In this document: positions 56,120 to 63,866 of the stretch, in pieces
How positions within the stretch are numbered: the stretch's first letter is position 1
How the letters are laid out: each line of letters opens with the position of its first letter
DNA from: CAWBCI01 sp963787195
Lineage (GTDB): Bacteria > Bacteroidota > Bacteroidia > Bacteroidales > JAGOPY01
Reading direction: 5' to 3'
Assembly: GCA_963787195.1 (NCBI GenBank)
Contig: CAWBCI010000003.1
Location: 62,001 to 126,000 of the forward strand
DNA length: 64,000 bases
Notes under the pieces: generated by a model
Seen by the model: only the letters and a program-made list of their open reading frames with translations
Told to the model about the DNA's origin: nothing
Databases searched by the model: none
Position numbers and translations under genes: made by a program

Positions 56120-57103
56120 TCATTTATTTTTTGGCTGAAATTTTAATATGGTCCCTTCATGGCCAGCGCCCTCATTTGAAATGTATAATGTGGCATCCGG
56201 GCCGAAACATATGCCTTCCGGCTGACGAAATATCTGCGAATTGAGCTCTATTATGGCCAGCATTTTTCCCTCCCGGCTGAATACCGTCAATAGCTTACCT
56301 ACAGAGCCCAGGATGTATAGATTCCCTGTTTGAGGATGGATCGCAATACCTGATGGCTGAAAGCTTTTATCTCCATTCGATGGATCCAGGTATGCCATTA
56401 TTTCAAGCCCCAGCCGGGTCATGCCATTGTAATTACTGTAATATCTGATACTGTCCAGGCTGATCAATAAAAAAAGATCCTTGTCCAATTTTTTACTTTC
56501 AGGATTAAAACTATAAACAGCTTTATAGTCCCCTCCATTTTTTTCATCCAGAAAAGGATGGCCTTTACAGGCAATGAGAAGATTCTTATTCAAGGGATCA
56601 TAAGCCAGGCCTTCTGCATTATTCCTGCCTGATAATTCAGTAGTATGTTTTTTTACCTTCGGATAGGCATCCTTTATAAAATCTTTCACTTTATACAAAG
56701 TCCCATTACTTTTTAAAACCCAGGCATCATTCCCAATTAGTTCTATTCCTTCAAAATCGCCATCATCAGCAAATTCTATTTTCGATTCGATTTTACCGGC
56801 CTTCAGATTGAAAACATAAATAATTCCTTTTTCATCCTGAACGCAGGCAAGTCTGTCAGGATCAATAAAACTCAAACCTGAGATTTCAACGAGCGTTTTT
56901 GGCATTTTCCATGATTTATCGGGCTTATTCAGTTGGTATGGAAAATTATAAGCAGGATTTTTAAAGAGGGTATAAGTATCATTATCCTGCGGGAAAACTG
57001 TTGAACAACAGGTTGAGAAGAGTATCAGCAATAGTGCATATAACCGATGGGTTAACCCATCAGTTATCACAGATAATATAGTGCTTGCATCCAGGAAGTA
57101 CAT
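56120..57103 (-). CDS. SdiA-regulated-domain protein, secreted beta-propeller
   Basis: The 327 residues resemble the SdiA-regulated family (PF06977), a six-bladed propeller. Typical pieces are EISGLSFIDPDRLACVQDEKG, DDGDFEGIELIGNDAWVLKSNG, NAEGLAYDPLNKNLLIACKGH, QPSGIAIHPQTGNLYILGS and RQPEGICFGPDATLYISNEG. A hydrophobic export segment (RLYALLLILFSTCCSTV) ends in a possible lipobox or signal cleavage site. It is preceded by about 20 unusual residues whose DNA contains a perfect GATGGGTTAACCCATC palindrome, so the true start may differ. The molecular function of the family is not established. Confidence 0.82.
   Translation of the reverse strand: MYFLDASTILSVITDGLTHRLYALLLILFSTCCSTVFPQDNDTYTLFKNPAYNFPYQLNKPDKSWKMPKTLVEISGLSFIDPDRLACVQDEKGIIYVFNLKAGKIESKIEFADDGDFEGIELIGNDAWVLKSNGTLYKVKDFIKDAYPKVKKHTTELSGRNNAEGLAYDPLNKNLLIACKGHPFLDEKNGGDYKAVYSFNPESKKLDKDLFLLISLDSIRYYSNYNGMTRLGLEIMAYLDPSNGDKSFQPSGIAIHPQTGNLYILGSVGKLLTVFSREGKMLAIIELNSQIFRQPEGICFGPDATLYISNEGAGHEGTILKFQPKNK
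57040..57067. repeat. REP-like palindrome overlapping the 5' end of a coding region
   Basis: GATGGGTTAACCCATC (57046-57061) is a perfect 16-bp palindrome, extended by flanking ATAAC/GTTAT arms. It shares the ACCGANGGGTTAACCC core with the 24-bp palindrome at 17077-17100. It falls in codons ~13-22 of the SdiA-regulated-type gene. Confidence 0.65.
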
Positions 57104-57163
57104 TAAATTTCAGCTTGATGATTTTTCAGCCTTAAGGCCTCCCCGAAGGCTCATTAAAGAATA

Positions 57164-58348
57164 TCAAAACGGACTAAGCGGTAATAAAATATTTAGCAGG
57201 AAAACAATTACAGTCAGGATGATGCCTATCATGAATACATTGTAAGCTATTTTAACCAACCTGAATTTTTTTGATAGGATTTTGCCTAATGAATATTGAT
57301 TTTTAATCATTATGGAATAAAGATGTTCATCATCTTTCATCATATCCTTGAAAGCTTTCAGATAATCTTCATAACTTAATTTGACGAAATTCCCGAAAAA
57401 GATAAGGTCAACATTCTTTTGCTCAATATCAAGCTCTGAAAATTTAATGTTACGCACATTTGGTCTTGTTGACATAATAGCGATAATTATCGTTATTAAA
57501 CAGATAATCAGAAAGAGAAGAATAGGCACAATATTATGGGACATATTTCCAATTCTGCCGGCAAGCATGGTAATAATGATTGAGATAATAATTGCATTGA
57601 CTGATATCAGGATATTCGATTTGCGATCCGCCATAGTATTCAGAGTGATTTGATTACGTGCTGTCAGACGGAATAAAGTTTCAACGCCTCTCGGGTATGA
57701 ATTGCTTTTTTTATCGGTGTTTTCTTTTTTATTTTCTATTAATTTACGCCTTTTCATCCGCTCGCTTATTCGTTTGGCCGTGGCTTCTTTTTTAGCTTGA
57801 AGTATCGTCTTTCCATATTCAGTAAAATAGCTGTGTTTTGTAAAAAAATCAATACTTCCTTTTTCGAAAATGCTGCGTTTGTGGAACTTGGATTTCGCCA
57901 GGGCTCTTTCATCATAAAGCAGATCAAATTGTTCCAGGGCATTTTCAGATGCAATATACATCATGTCAGCATCACAAAGCACTTCCGCAATTTTATCCTT
58001 CGGGCCTTCATATTGTTTAGTTGCCTTGATTATTTCAGAAATATGATCGATGCTTTGCTGATCAACTGCATGTTCTGCCAAAAATGCAGATGTAATTTTT
58101 ATGCTTTCCTCCTTATAATTTTCATAAGAATTCACATATCCCGTATCATGAAACAAGGCACATATCCTGAGAATATTCATTTCGTCAGCACTCAGATCTG
58201 TTTGCGCTCCAATAGTTTCAGCATATTTTTTAACCAGTAGAGCATGATTGAAATTATGAAAAAGGATATTTTCAGGTAATTTTTCAGAAAGCAATGCAGA
58301 AAGATAATTTTCTGATTCAGCAATTAAAAGATCATTAATTTTACTCAT
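57164..58348 (-). CDS. HD-domain protein fused to a Pycsar-effector-type transmembrane domain (HD-PycTM)
   Basis: The ATG at 58348 (MSKINDLLIAESENY) is chosen; the frame extends to 58528, but the extra 60 residues are not family-like. The product is 394 residues. The N-terminal HD phosphohydrolase domain has metal ligands His35 (HNFNHALLV), His67-Asp68 (ALFHDTGY) and Asp126/Asp128 (LCDADMMY). A charged linker leads to a PycTM domain (PF18967, formerly DUF5706; ~224-390) with RNQITLNTMADRKSNILISVNAI and three helices (~245-265, 272-292, 367-389). PycTM is the membrane effector of the Pycsar antiphage system. No nucleotide cyclase lies nearby, so this is an orphan HD fusion whose signal is unknown. 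Confidence 0.87.
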   Translation of the reverse strand: MSKINDLLIAESENYLSALLSEKLPENILFHNFNHALLVKKYAETIGAQTDLSADEMNILRICALFHDTGYVNSYENYKEESIKITSAFLAEHAVDQQSIDHISEIIKATKQYEGPKDKIAEVLCDADMMYIASENALEQFDLLYDERALAKSKFHKRSIFEKGSIDFFTKHSYFTEYGKTILQAKKEATAKRISERMKRRKLIENKKENTDKKSNSYPRGVETLFRLTARNQITLNTMADRKSNILISVNAIIISIIITMLAGRIGNMSHNIVPILLFLIICLITIIIAIMSTRPNVRNIKFSELDIEQKNVDLIFFGNFVKLSYEDYLKAFKDMMKDDEHLYSIMIKNQYSLGKILSKKFRLVKIAYNVFMIGIILTVIVFLLNILLPLSPF

Positions 58349-58481
58349 AATGCATTGTAGATTAATTATCAAAAATACTAAACTATTGACCTGAATCCTG
58401 TTGATTTTCATTTTTGTCCCCGTCATTTGCAACTTTTTATCTTCCAAAAGGTTAATATAGTGATACAAACACAAATTTTGA

Positions 58482-59549
58482 ATGACACTAAACAGCTTCA
58501 TGAATAAAACAGCATGCTTAATTATCATAGCCGGTTTTATTTCCTTCAGTAATTTATTGGCTCAGGATAACATCATTGGGCAGCCTATGCCTTTATTTCA
58601 GTCTGAAGAAATATTGGATCTTGATTTACAAGCCGACTTTAAAACTGTATTTTCTGTAAAGGATGATTCAACCTTGTTCCCTGCAACGATTTCTTTAAGG
58701 GATAATGCAGGCATGAAAAGAACGATTGATATCAGGATAAGAACACGTGGCCATACACGCCGTGAAAATGATGTTTGCAGTTTTACTCCCTTGCTTTTAA
58801 ATTTCCCCAAAAAAGAAACTAAAAACACGCCTTTCAAGGGGCAAAAATCTATAAAACTTGTGACGCATTGTAACAAGCCCCACTCATTTGAACAAAATAC
58901 TATATTGGAATATTTAATATATAAGGTTTATAATGTTTTGACCGATAGTTCTTTTAAAGTGAGGCCTGCTTATATTAATTATGTTTATCAAGGTAAAAAG
59001 GCAGATACTGTGCGGAAATTCGCCTTTTTTATCGAGCGTGAAAAATATCTGGCCCGACGCCTGAAAGGAATCGAAATAGAGGATGAACAGATACATCCCA
59101 ACCGCTTGAATCCTTATCAAACCTGTTTGATGGATATGTTTCAATATATGATTGGAAATACCGATTATTCGATTTATAAACTCCATAATATCGTATTGGT
59201 AGTCGATTCTTCACGCATATATTCACCCCTGGCGATTCCCTATGATTTTGACTGGAGTGGATTGATTTCAGCGATTTATGCTGTACCACATCCTTTAATA
59301 AATGCGGACAAAGTGAGTGTAAGGGTTTATCGTGGATTTAAGAAAAGCCCGGAAATCGTCTCTCAAACTATTCAGGTATTCAATGCGAAAAAGCAGGAAA
59401 TTTATCAATTATTCGAAAATTGTGAATTATTGGATAATAATAGAAAAAAACAGGTCGTCAATTATTTAGATGAATTTTACCTGATCATTAACAATGACCG
59501 GAGTGTGAAAAGAGAGTTTTTTGATAATGCCAGGGTGGTACACGACTAG
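58482..59549 (+). CDS. Secreted CotH-like atypical kinase candidate
   Basis: The 355 residues start with a signal peptide (CLIIIAGFISFSNLLAQ). The order of motifs resembles CotH-type secreted kinases: a beta-rich N part with RIRTRGHTRRENDVC; an ATP-lobe-like KSIKLVTHCN; then the helix CLMDMFQYMIGNTDYSIYKLHN with Asp228 as candidate catalytic residue; and PLAIPYDFDWSGLIS with Asp255/Asp257 as candidate metal ligand. The similarity is by pattern; I cannot align it. It is divergent from the HD-PycTM gene and is followed after 48 bp by a secreted ankyrin-phosphatase gene, with an AGTGTAG array in between. Activity is unproven. Confidence 0.6.
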   Translation: MTLNSFMNKTACLIIIAGFISFSNLLAQDNIIGQPMPLFQSEEILDLDLQADFKTVFSVKDDSTLFPATISLRDNAGMKRTIDIRIRTRGHTRRENDVCSFTPLLLNFPKKETKNTPFKGQKSIKLVTHCNKPHSFEQNTILEYLIYKVYNVLTDSSFKVRPAYINYVYQGKKADTVRKFAFFIEREKYLARRLKGIEIEDEQIHPNRLNPYQTCLMDMFQYMIGNTDYSIYKLHNIVLVVDSSRIYSPLAIPYDFDWSGLISAIYAVPHPLINADKVSVRVYRGFKKSPEIVSQTIQVFNAKKQEIYQLFENCELLDNNRKKQVVNYLDEFYLIINNDRSVKREFFDNARVVHD

Positions 59550-59555
59550 AAGAAG

Positions 59556-59597
59556 AGTGTAGAGTGTAGAGTGTAGAGTGTAGAGTGTAGAGTGTAG
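59556..59597 (+). repeat. Heptanucleotide array AGTGTAG x6 abutting a start codon
   Basis: Six identical AGTGTAG units end exactly at the base before the ATG of the next gene. They fill most of the 48-bp spacer after the CotH-like gene. Confidence 0.96.
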
Positions 59598-61223
59598 ATG
59601 AATAAATTATTAATGCTTATGAATAGGGGCATCTTGAAAATATGGGTAATATTAATGGCTATTGTTTGGTCTGTTCCTGTAATAGGGCAGGACAAAGAAG
59701 AGAAATCAGCAATAAAAGCTATTAAAAATGGTGATATTGAATTATTAAAATCATACCTGAATAAGCATCCGGATTTAAATTGTGAATTCAGTAATGGGAA
59801 AACCGGATTATATTATGCAATTGTAAATGACCAGGTTAAAACAAGTGAATTCTTACTTAAGAGAGGGGCCAATCCAAATTTTATCGTAAATGATCATTCC
59901 ACATTGGTTTGGGCAATAAAATACGGCCGGGCAAGAATAGTCAGGTATTTGATAGAATATGGAGCTGAGGTGAATACACTTGATGAAAAACTTCGTACAC
60001 CATTGATTTATGCTGCAGGACTTGACAATCTGGAAATTTGTAAAATACTTATTGATAGGGGCGCTGATCCTTTACCCACAAACCTGAAGGAAAAACCTGC
60101 CAGCAATTATGCCCACTTTCCTGACGAATCACTTACTTATAAGTACCTGCTGTTGATGGAAAAGCTATACAAAAGTCAGGATACGATTCCTTCCATGCAT
60201 GATGGTCCCTATATTTACCAGGATGGTGATGACCAAATAGTGATGACCTATTACGAGCATAATCAGGCTAAAAGCCTCACCCGTCTTATTGAGAAAACCA
60301 TTGATTTAGGAAAAACAGATACGATTGTTGAGGGAATAGTTTGGGACCCGAACTCCTATCACATTATACACAAGTATAATCCGAATCCTGATTCAATCAA
60401 TACAAGTGGAAATATATTCGCTATCGGGGATATTCATGGCAGGTACCATGCCCTAGTAAATCTTTTAAAGAATAATAAAATCATTGATTCTGATTTAAAC
60501 TGGATTTTTGGTAATGGTCAGCTTGTTTTACTGGGTGATGTATTTGATCGCGGTGACCTGGTTACTGAGACCTTATGGTTTCTCTATGAATTGGAAATTC
60601 AGGCTCAAAAATCCGGAGGGAATGTACATCTCTTATTGGGAAATCATGAAATAATGGAAATGACCGGAGATGATCGCTATCTAAACGACAAATACAGGTA
60701 TTTCACTCAATATACACGAACTGATTATTCTCAGTTATATGAAAAAAATACAGTGTTGGGAAGATGGTTGCGAAGTCAGAATGTAATTGTCCGGATCAAT
60801 GACTATTTATTCCTGCACGCGGGCATTTCACCTCAGTTTGCAGTACATGCTTATGCATTTTCAGACCTTAATTCCAGGGTCCGGAATTACCTCAATTCTG
60901 ATTATAATATTAAAAAGGGAAGTGAGGAAGATTTTATTTTAGGCGCCTTTGGTCCGCTTTGGTACAGGGGATATGGAAATTTTAAGGTCAATTTTCCGGA
61001 GCTCTCACAAGAATTCATTGATATATATTTAAATTCAAAAGGCCTGAAAAGGATGATCCATGGACATGATAATCAAGACTCAATCAGTACATCTTATGAA
61101 GGAAAAATTATCTCTTGTGATGTGGAAATTGATGAAAGTGGAAAATCGGCCCAGGGATTATTAATTTCCGGGGATGAGATATACAAGTGCTTCTCTGATG
61201 GGAGGAGAGAGAGGATTGAATGA
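59598..61223 (+). CDS. Secreted ankyrin-repeat protein with PPP-type metallophosphatase domain
   Basis: The 541 residues start with a signal peptide (ILMAIVWSVPVIGQ). Residues ~35-180 are four ankyrin repeats (GDIELLKSYLNKHPDLNCE, GLYYAIVNDQVKTSEFLLKRGANPN, TPLIYAAGLDNLEICKILIDRGADP). A calcineurin-like phosphatase domain follows with all core motifs: GDIHG (277-281), GDVFDRG (313-319), GNHE (348-351), FLHAGIS and MIHGHDN. The phosphatase part resembles Shewanella-like/bacterial PPP enzymes that act on phosphoproteins. The start at 59598 directly follows the heptamer array and has no ribosome-binding site; Mets at 59613 and 59619 are alternatives. Pairing with the kinase-like gene upstream is suggestive. 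Confidence 0.88.
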   Translation: MNKLLMLMNRGILKIWVILMAIVWSVPVIGQDKEEKSAIKAIKNGDIELLKSYLNKHPDLNCEFSNGKTGLYYAIVNDQVKTSEFLLKRGANPNFIVNDHSTLVWAIKYGRARIVRYLIEYGAEVNTLDEKLRTPLIYAAGLDNLEICKILIDRGADPLPTNLKEKPASNYAHFPDESLTYKYLLLMEKLYKSQDTIPSMHDGPYIYQDGDDQIVMTYYEHNQAKSLTRLIEKTIDLGKTDTIVEGIVWDPNSYHIIHKYNPNPDSINTSGNIFAIGDIHGRYHALVNLLKNNKIIDSDLNWIFGNGQLVLLGDVFDRGDLVTETLWFLYELEIQAQKSGGNVHLLLGNHEIMEMTGDDRYLNDKYRYFTQYTRTDYSQLYEKNTVLGRWLRSQNVIVRINDYLFLHAGISPQFAVHAYAFSDLNSRVRNYLNSDYNIKKGSEEDFILGAFGPLWYRGYGNFKVNFPELSQEFIDIYLNSKGLKRMIHGHDNQDSISTSYEGKIISCDVEIDESGKSAQGLLISGDEIYKCFSDGRRERIE

Positions 61224-61233
61224 AATTACGCGA

Positions 61234-61295
61234 TTGTCGCTTGTCGATTTTCGAATTTCGATTTGGATGTTCGATATTCGATATTCGATGTTCGG
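61234..61295 (+). repeat. Heptanucleotide array, NNTTCGA-type units x8-9
   Basis: Units are TTGTCGC, TTGTCGA, TTTTCGA, ATTTCGA, one 6-base unit TTTGGA, then TGTTCGA, TATTCGA, TATTCGA and TGTTCGG. The array starts 10 bases after the ankyrin-phosphatase stop codon. Confidence 0.88.
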
Positions 61296-61394
61296 TTTTT
61301 ATAGTTGGAAATCGGATATTGGATTGCGCTTCATATAAATAGAAGATGTTCTCACTATATGAATAATAACTAATTTTGCAAGAAATTTAAAAAC

Positions 61395-61842
61395 ATGAAA
61401 ACAAAGATCAATATAATCATCTTATTCGCAATTGTGGCATCATTTGCAGCAAGCTGCCAGGGAGTAACAAGCGGTCAGAAAGAACCCTGGAGCCAATCTC
61501 AATTGCTGGAACCCTCAAGCCTGGCGAAAACCATTAACAATCCGGATGCTAAGCAACCCATCGTCTTTTGCATAGGACCCCAGGCTGTGATCAAAGGCTC
61601 GGTGGATATAGGCCCTACAGGAAATAAAGCAAACCTGGACAAACTCCAGGCAAGACTTGAAAAGTTACCCAAAGATGCCGATATAGTGATCTATTGCGGC
61701 TGCTGTCCTTTCAGCCGTTGTCCCGAACATCAGGCCGGCCTTCGATCTTCTGAACAAAATGCAATTCAAGAATCAGAAGCTGCTGGATCTGAAGCAAAAT
61801 GTTAAGGTAGATTGGATAGACAAAGGATACCCTGTTGAATAG
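61395..61842 (+). CDS. Rhodanese-like lipoprotein, one frameshift
   Basis: The ATG at 61395 begins a lipoprotein signal (IILFAIVASFAASC, lipid Cys21). The frame as read stops at 61805, but the family sequence continues in the next frame after TGTCCC (~61722): NIRPAFDLLNKM, then LLDLKQNVKVDWIDKGYPVE, stop 61840-61842. One surplus base explains this, and the joined protein is 148 residues. The rhodanese-like loop has a cluster of cysteines (DIVIYCGCCPFSRCP, Cys101/103/104/109), unusual for a single-Cys rhodanese and suggestive of redox or metal binding. The stop codon overlaps the first unit of the AGTGTAG array that follows. Confidence 0.75.
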
Positions 61843-61875
61843 TGTAGAGTGTAGAGTGTAGAGTGTAGAGTGTAG
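61841..61875 (+). repeat. Heptanucleotide array AGTGTAG x5 overlapping a stop codon
   Basis: Five AGTGTAG units followed by AGTGAAA. The first unit begins inside the TAG stop (61840-61842) of the frame-corrected rhodanese gene. Confidence 0.95.
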
Positions 61876-61900
61876 AGTGAAAAATATTGAGAAATGAGAA

Positions 61901-62482
61901 ATGAATAAGATTGCGTTTATCATATTATTTTTTTGTGCATTCCAGATTCCCGATTTATTTGCACAGACTGTCGGAACGGAAATCGGGGATACTGCTCCGG
62001 AGATCCGAATGGCTTCGCCAAAAGGAGATACCATTGCCTTATCTTCTCTGAGGGGAAAAATGGTGCTGATCGATTTCTGGGCCAGCTGGTGCCCACCCTG
62101 TGTCGAGGAACAGCCCAAACTCGTTCAGCTCCATAAGAAGTATAAAGATGCTGATTTCACCAAAGGCAAAGGCTTTGAGATCTATGGCGTTTCGCTGGAT
62201 TCAAAGAAGGCTAACTGGGAAAAGATAATCAATATGGACGGCATAAACTGGATACAGGTCAGCGACCTGAAATTCTGGATGTCACCAGTAGCAAAGCTTT
62301 ACAAACTGCAGGAAGTGCCCTATAACCTGCTGATTGATGGAAGCGGCAGGATCCTGGCCCTGAACCTCCATGGCAATGAGCTGGAAGAAGTGCTTGGAGA
62401 AGTATTTGGCCAAATAAGAGTAGGAAGGTTCGTATATGCTCCCGTCGCCGCAATTATAATTGATTTTAAAGCGCTAAACTGA
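61901..62482 (+). CDS. TlpA-family thiol-disulfide oxidoreductase, secreted
   Basis: The 193 residues have a signal peptide (IAFIILFFCAFQIPDLFAQ) and an AhpC/TSA-type thioredoxin domain (GDTAPEIRMASPKGDTIALS). The active site WCPPC (Cys64/Cys67) is in FWASWCPPCVEEQP, with a cis-Pro loop QEVPYNLLIDGSGRI. It reduces disulfides in the periplasm. The last 23 residues after LGEVFG do not look family-like. Dropping one C in GGCCAAATAAG (about 62410-62416) would end the protein at FGK, so the tail may come from another surplus base. The rhodanese lipoprotein upstream may be a functional neighbour. Confidence 0.88.
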   Translation: MNKIAFIILFFCAFQIPDLFAQTVGTEIGDTAPEIRMASPKGDTIALSSLRGKMVLIDFWASWCPPCVEEQPKLVQLHKKYKDADFTKGKGFEIYGVSLDSKKANWEKIINMDGINWIQVSDLKFWMSPVAKLYKLQEVPYNLLIDGSGRILALNLHGNELEEVLGEVFGQIRVGRFVYAPVAAIIIDFKALN

Positions 62483-62489
62483 AATTCCT

Positions 62490-62821
62490 ATGAAATGGAT
62501 TGACAACCTGGATGGAAATGTGATCGTTAGTGATGCGGAGGGACGATCATTTATATGAATGAAAAGGCGATCAGGAATTATGAAAAAGACGGGGGAGCGG
62601 ACCTGATCGGCCGCAAGCTGATGGACTGCCATGGTGAGGGATCACGAAAGAAGATCAATGAGATCATGACCACCCATCAGAAGAATGTCTACACCATAGA
62701 AAAGCGGGGCCGGAAAAAGATCATTTACCAGAGTCCCTGGATGGAAGGAGATGAATTTAAAGGGATTATAGAATTATCCCTGGAGATACCCTTCGAAATG
62801 CCGCATTATAAAAGAGACTGA
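62490..62821 (+). CDS. Small PAS-domain protein, one frameshift
   Basis: An ATG at 62490, seven bases after the TlpA stop, begins MKWIDNLDGNVIVSDAEG, and that frame ends at 62558. The expected continuation (IIYMNEKAIRNYEKDGGADLIGRKLMDCH) lies in another frame from about 62546 to 62821. Unlike the other broken genes this needs one missing base, around GAGGGACGATC (62538-62548). The joined protein is about 110 residues and is a single PAS fold with no output domain. It probably belongs to the TlpA transcription unit. The ligand is unknown. Confidence 0.65.
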
Positions 62822-63124
62822 TCCTGCAAAAGTATCCATGAAATTTTAGTAGCTTGAAGATATCCGATACCCGATACTCGATATTCGATTGCGTGATAGA
62901 ACGATTGCGCGACGTATGCGATGTAATATAATTACACGATTGTCAATTGTCGATTTTTGATTTTCAATGTAAATTTTCGGTTTTCGATGGGCGATTGGGA
63001 AATACTAATTGGGAAAGTTGATAAATTAATTTGTCCATTTAAGGTTTAAAGATGAACATGTAGTTTTAAGTTTATTATTAAATTTGGTTCAGAAACCAAA
63101 TGTTAATTACAACAAATTAAGACT
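62822..63124. other. Intergenic region with heptamer-like repeats
   Basis: No gene is seen. Positions 62859-62893 hold GATATCC, GATACCC, GATACTC, GATATTC and GATTGCG in 7-bp phase; looser words of the same kind (GATTGTCAATTGTCGATTTT) continue to about 62990. The promoter of the next gene presumably lies in the AT-rich end. Confidence 0.7.
62859..62893 (+). repeat. Heptanucleotide array GATANNC x5
   Basis: Five units in constant 7-bp phase. It belongs to the ATATTCG-related family also seen at 61234-61295 and 63692-63740. Confidence 0.82.
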
Positions 63125-63652
63125 ATGAAATCCGTAATCTTAGTTCTGGCCATGCTAATAATTAATATCCTGGATATTTACGGTCAAAGTAAAAAACAGG
63201 ATTATCCGGATAAAAAATATTATAAGAAAGCTATATTGACCCTTTATGATCAGTCACCACGAAGCATTAAAAATATTTCCTTTGATGGAGATACATTAAG
63301 TTTTATAGATCAGCAAACATATAGGAAAGAAAAGATTTCCATTTATGATATTGAAGAAATAAAAGTCAAAACAAAAACAGCAATAATTGGTGGCGCTGTT
63401 TTGGGTGCTGTTTTACCGACAATTTTCATTTTAGAAAGCCTTATTGATAATACCCCTAATGCAGATAATGCAGGTGTGATTGCAGCTAGTATAATTGGTG
63501 GAGGGGCGATTATTGGCGCTGCAATCGGGTATTCAATACCTATATGGAAGACATATCATTTTGGGAACAAGCAAAAAACAGATTTGTCAATTAATTATAT
63601 GATTCATGCAAGTCCATATATGCTTGGAACCACCCTTGTTTTCAATTTTTAA
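63125..63652 (+). CDS. Exported hypothetical protein with glycine-zipper-like hydrophobic segments
   Basis: The 175 residues begin with a signal peptide (ILVLAMLIINILDIYGQ). A short soluble stretch has two beta-like segments (ISFDGDTLSFIDQQ, EKISIYDIEEIKVK). Two Gly/Ala-rich hydrophobic segments follow (AIIGGAVLGAVLPTIFIL and AASIIGGGAIIGAAIGYSI) with small-residue spacing typical of glycine zippers, which often associate with membranes. I do not recognise the family. It stands alone between repeat-rich gaps. Confidence 0.7.
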   Translation: MKSVILVLAMLIINILDIYGQSKKQDYPDKKYYKKAILTLYDQSPRSIKNISFDGDTLSFIDQQTYRKEKISIYDIEEIKVKTKTAIIGGAVLGAVLPTIFILESLIDNTPNADNAGVIAASIIGGGAIIGAAIGYSIPIWKTYHFGNKQKTDLSINYMIHASPYMLGTTLVFNF

Positions 63653-63691
63653 TTATAATTAAAGTTTTGCTATTGGAGAGGTCGATTTTTA

Positions 63692-63740
63692 ATATCCGAT
63701 ATCTGATACCCGATATTTGATATCGAATATCGTTCAATCG
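63692..63740 (+). repeat. Heptanucleotide array ATATNNG x6-7
   Basis: Units are ATATCCG, ATATCTG, ATACCCG, ATATTTG, ATATCGA, ATATCGT and the looser TCAATCG, between the hypothetical gene and pepT. Confidence 0.86.
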
Positions 63741-63866
63741 TTTCGTCGTGCAATTTTTCACCTTTCTTTTCGCATTAAGTGTAATTAATTACTTTAGCTA
63801 TTTTTCGATATGAATGAAAACCTGGAATGAATGACAGTTTAATATCATGATAAATCTGACACTCAT

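Noticed and set aside
57127..57153. Possible terminator between the HD-PycTM and SdiA-regulated-type genes
   Set aside because: An AGCCTT/AAGGCT stem exists, but the minus strand after it reads GAAAAATC with no T run, and the gene order does not call for a terminator for a minus-strand transcript there.
58349..58528. 60-residue extension of the HD-PycTM protein
   Set aside because: It has no similarity to HD-PycTM proteins, overlaps the divergent gene's start region and is AT-rich; the ATG at 58348 is preferred.
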